From Candidatus Gastranaerophilales bacterium (GTDB taxonomy: Bacteria > Cyanobacteriota > Vampirovibrionia > Gastranaerophilales > Gastranaerophilaceae): DNA of 6,653 bases. This document shows, piece after piece, positions 5,771 to 6,653 of the stretch. The notes beneath the pieces are model-generated. The model was not told the origin of the DNA and ran no database searches. It saw nothing but the letters and a program-made list of their open reading frames with translations. Location: assembly GCA_947624665.1 (NCBI GenBank), contig CANQLK010000096.1:1-6653 (forward strand). The letters are read 5' to 3'. The position numbers and the translations under genes were made by a program. The first letter of the stretch is position 1; each line of letters starts with the position of its first letter.

Positions 5771-6653
5771 TTTAATTTCTTTTAAACCGAAACCGTTTAA
5801 ATCTATTTGAACATTAGTAGAATTTAAAGAGATAAGCAAGGATTTTTGTTCATTAAAATCGATACTCCAAGTGCCGAGGAAAAGCGGTTTGTCATTAGTA
5901 AAGGCATAAGCATAAACAACAAGCCTGTCGGGATTATTTTTATCCCAGCCGATAGGGAATATATCCCACATATAATCTTTTAAATCAATATTTTTATTTT
6001 CTCTCCACCAATAAATAATAGCCTCTCGAACGGCTGTAAGACGTTTCCAGGATTTAGTTTTAAAATCATAAATAATAACATTAGTCTGCCAAGTTTCATA
6101 GATATTAGAACCGATTTTTTCTTTAAAGGCGATTTTGGTGCTGTCTTTAGACCAATCTATGGGAAATAATGTTTTGAACTGGTATTGCTGCAGGTAGTCC
6201 ATACCAACGGAAACGATGGGATTAACGTCACCTTGCATAACATTAGTATTATACAAGACGTCATAAGCATCACCGCCTTTTACATTAATGAGATAAGCAG
6301 CGGATGAGGTCTGCATAAATTTGGGATAGAAGAAACATTTTGTATAAACCATTTTTTTCTTATCGGGAGAAAGTATACCTGGGGAAGACACGGTTCTTTG
6401 AGCAACGATTTTAGTTAAGTCAATATTTCTTTGACCCGGAGGAAGATTATAACTTACAACCCTAAATTGCGGATTAGGAGCAATAATATTATCATTTTGA
6501 GTAAAATCGGGTTCTGGTATAACAAAGTCTTTTCTTTTTTTATCGGCAGCCAAGCTATAATAGTCATCAAGCGTGACGGGCATATCGGAATTATCGATGT
6601 TATGATAATAAATTTTTTTAGTAGGCGGCAGATGAAGTTTAGCTCTTAATTTT
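5759..6653 (-). CDS. TolB/WD40-like beta-propeller protein, C-terminal part (5' end outside window)
   Basis: The frame has no stop from the right edge down to the TAA at 5759-5761, giving 297 visible residues. An ATG at 6583 lies in frame, but no Shine-Dalgarno precedes it and the frame continues for 23 more codons to the edge, so the true start is probably beyond the window. Propeller-blade motifs of the PD40 type recur. Counted from that Met they are GILSPDKKKMVYTK (69-82), PIDWSKDSTKIAF (141-153) leading to VIIYDFKTKSWKRLT (169-183), and PIGWDKNNPDRLVVYAY (210-226). Such repeats usually build periplasmic or secreted proteins or peptidase propellers, but the N-terminus that would show export is missing. 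Codons end mainly in T or C (Ile ATA only 5 of 23), opposite to the + strand genes; this fits strand-linked base composition. The specific function is unknown. Confidence 0.85.
   Translation of the reverse strand, partial: KLRAKLHLPPTKKIYYHNIDNSDMPVTLDDYYSLAADKKRKDFVIPEPDFTQNDNIIAPNPQFRVVSYNLPPGQRNIDLTKIVAQRTVSSPGILSPDKKKMVYTKCFFYPKFMQTSSAAYLINVKGGDAYDVLYNTNVMQGDVNPIVSVGMDYLQQYQFKTLFPIDWSKDSTKIAFKEKIGSNIYETWQTNVIIYDFKTKSWKRLTAVREAIIYWWRENKNIDLKDYMWDIFPIGWDKNNPDRLVVYAYAFTNDKPLFLGTWSIDFNEQKSLLISLNSTNVQIDLNGFGLKEIKLEH

Noticed and set aside
5781..5801. TTTAAAC / GTTTAAA inverted repeat with 7-base loop near the convergent gene ends
   Set aside because: It lies inside the - strand coding region (codons for LNGFGLK), has a weak A/T stem, and is not followed by a T run on either strand, so it is not a convincing terminator.

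Overview
This is an AT-rich window (roughly one third G+C) of a bacterial chromosome. It holds seven complete genes on the + strand, one gene on the - strand that runs off the right edge, and a short gene tail at the left edge. The closest overall impression is a gut Vampirovibrionia/Melainabacteria-type genome (Gastranaerophilales-like). That impression rests on the composition, the ATA-rich + strand genes and the style of the small proteins. It is an inference, because there is no rRNA or other taxonomic marker here, and a low-GC Firmicute is not excluded.

Left part (1-2295): the tail of an upstream gene is followed closely by yidD (membrane-protein insertion factor). Next comes a 93-aa protein of unknown function with its own promoter and a duplicated P-x-FGG-x-D motif. 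After that is a 535-aa protein with one N-terminal membrane anchor, also with its own promoter. The two promoters share the same extended -10 (TGaTATAAT). The 535-aa protein has no family I can name with confidence, but part of it reads like a zinc-metallopeptidase core that has lost its histidines.

Middle (2296-2738): an orphan ribbon-helix-helix DNA-binding protein has an 11-bp inverted repeat just upstream and a clear intrinsic terminator downstream. No toxin gene sits beside it.

Right part (2739-5770): a tight three-gene operon. It contains a CorA-type divalent-cation transporter, then (18-bp gap) a signalling protein built from a receiver-like and a GGDEF-like domain that both lack key residues, then (ATGA overlap) an AP-endonuclease-2/xylose-isomerase-like TIM-barrel enzyme. 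The TIM-barrel gene overlaps by 12 bp, tail to tail, with the - strand gene, the C-terminal part of a TolB/WD40-like beta-propeller protein.

The most interesting points are the paired pseudo-domains of the signalling protein and its linkage to CorA, the possible pseudo-metallopeptidase, the repeated motif in the 93-aa protein, and a strong strand asymmetry. The + strand is purine-rich at third codon positions whichever strand is coding, so Ile is ATA in 20 of 25 codons of the + strand TIM-barrel gene but only 5 of 23 in the full-length - strand reading from 6583.
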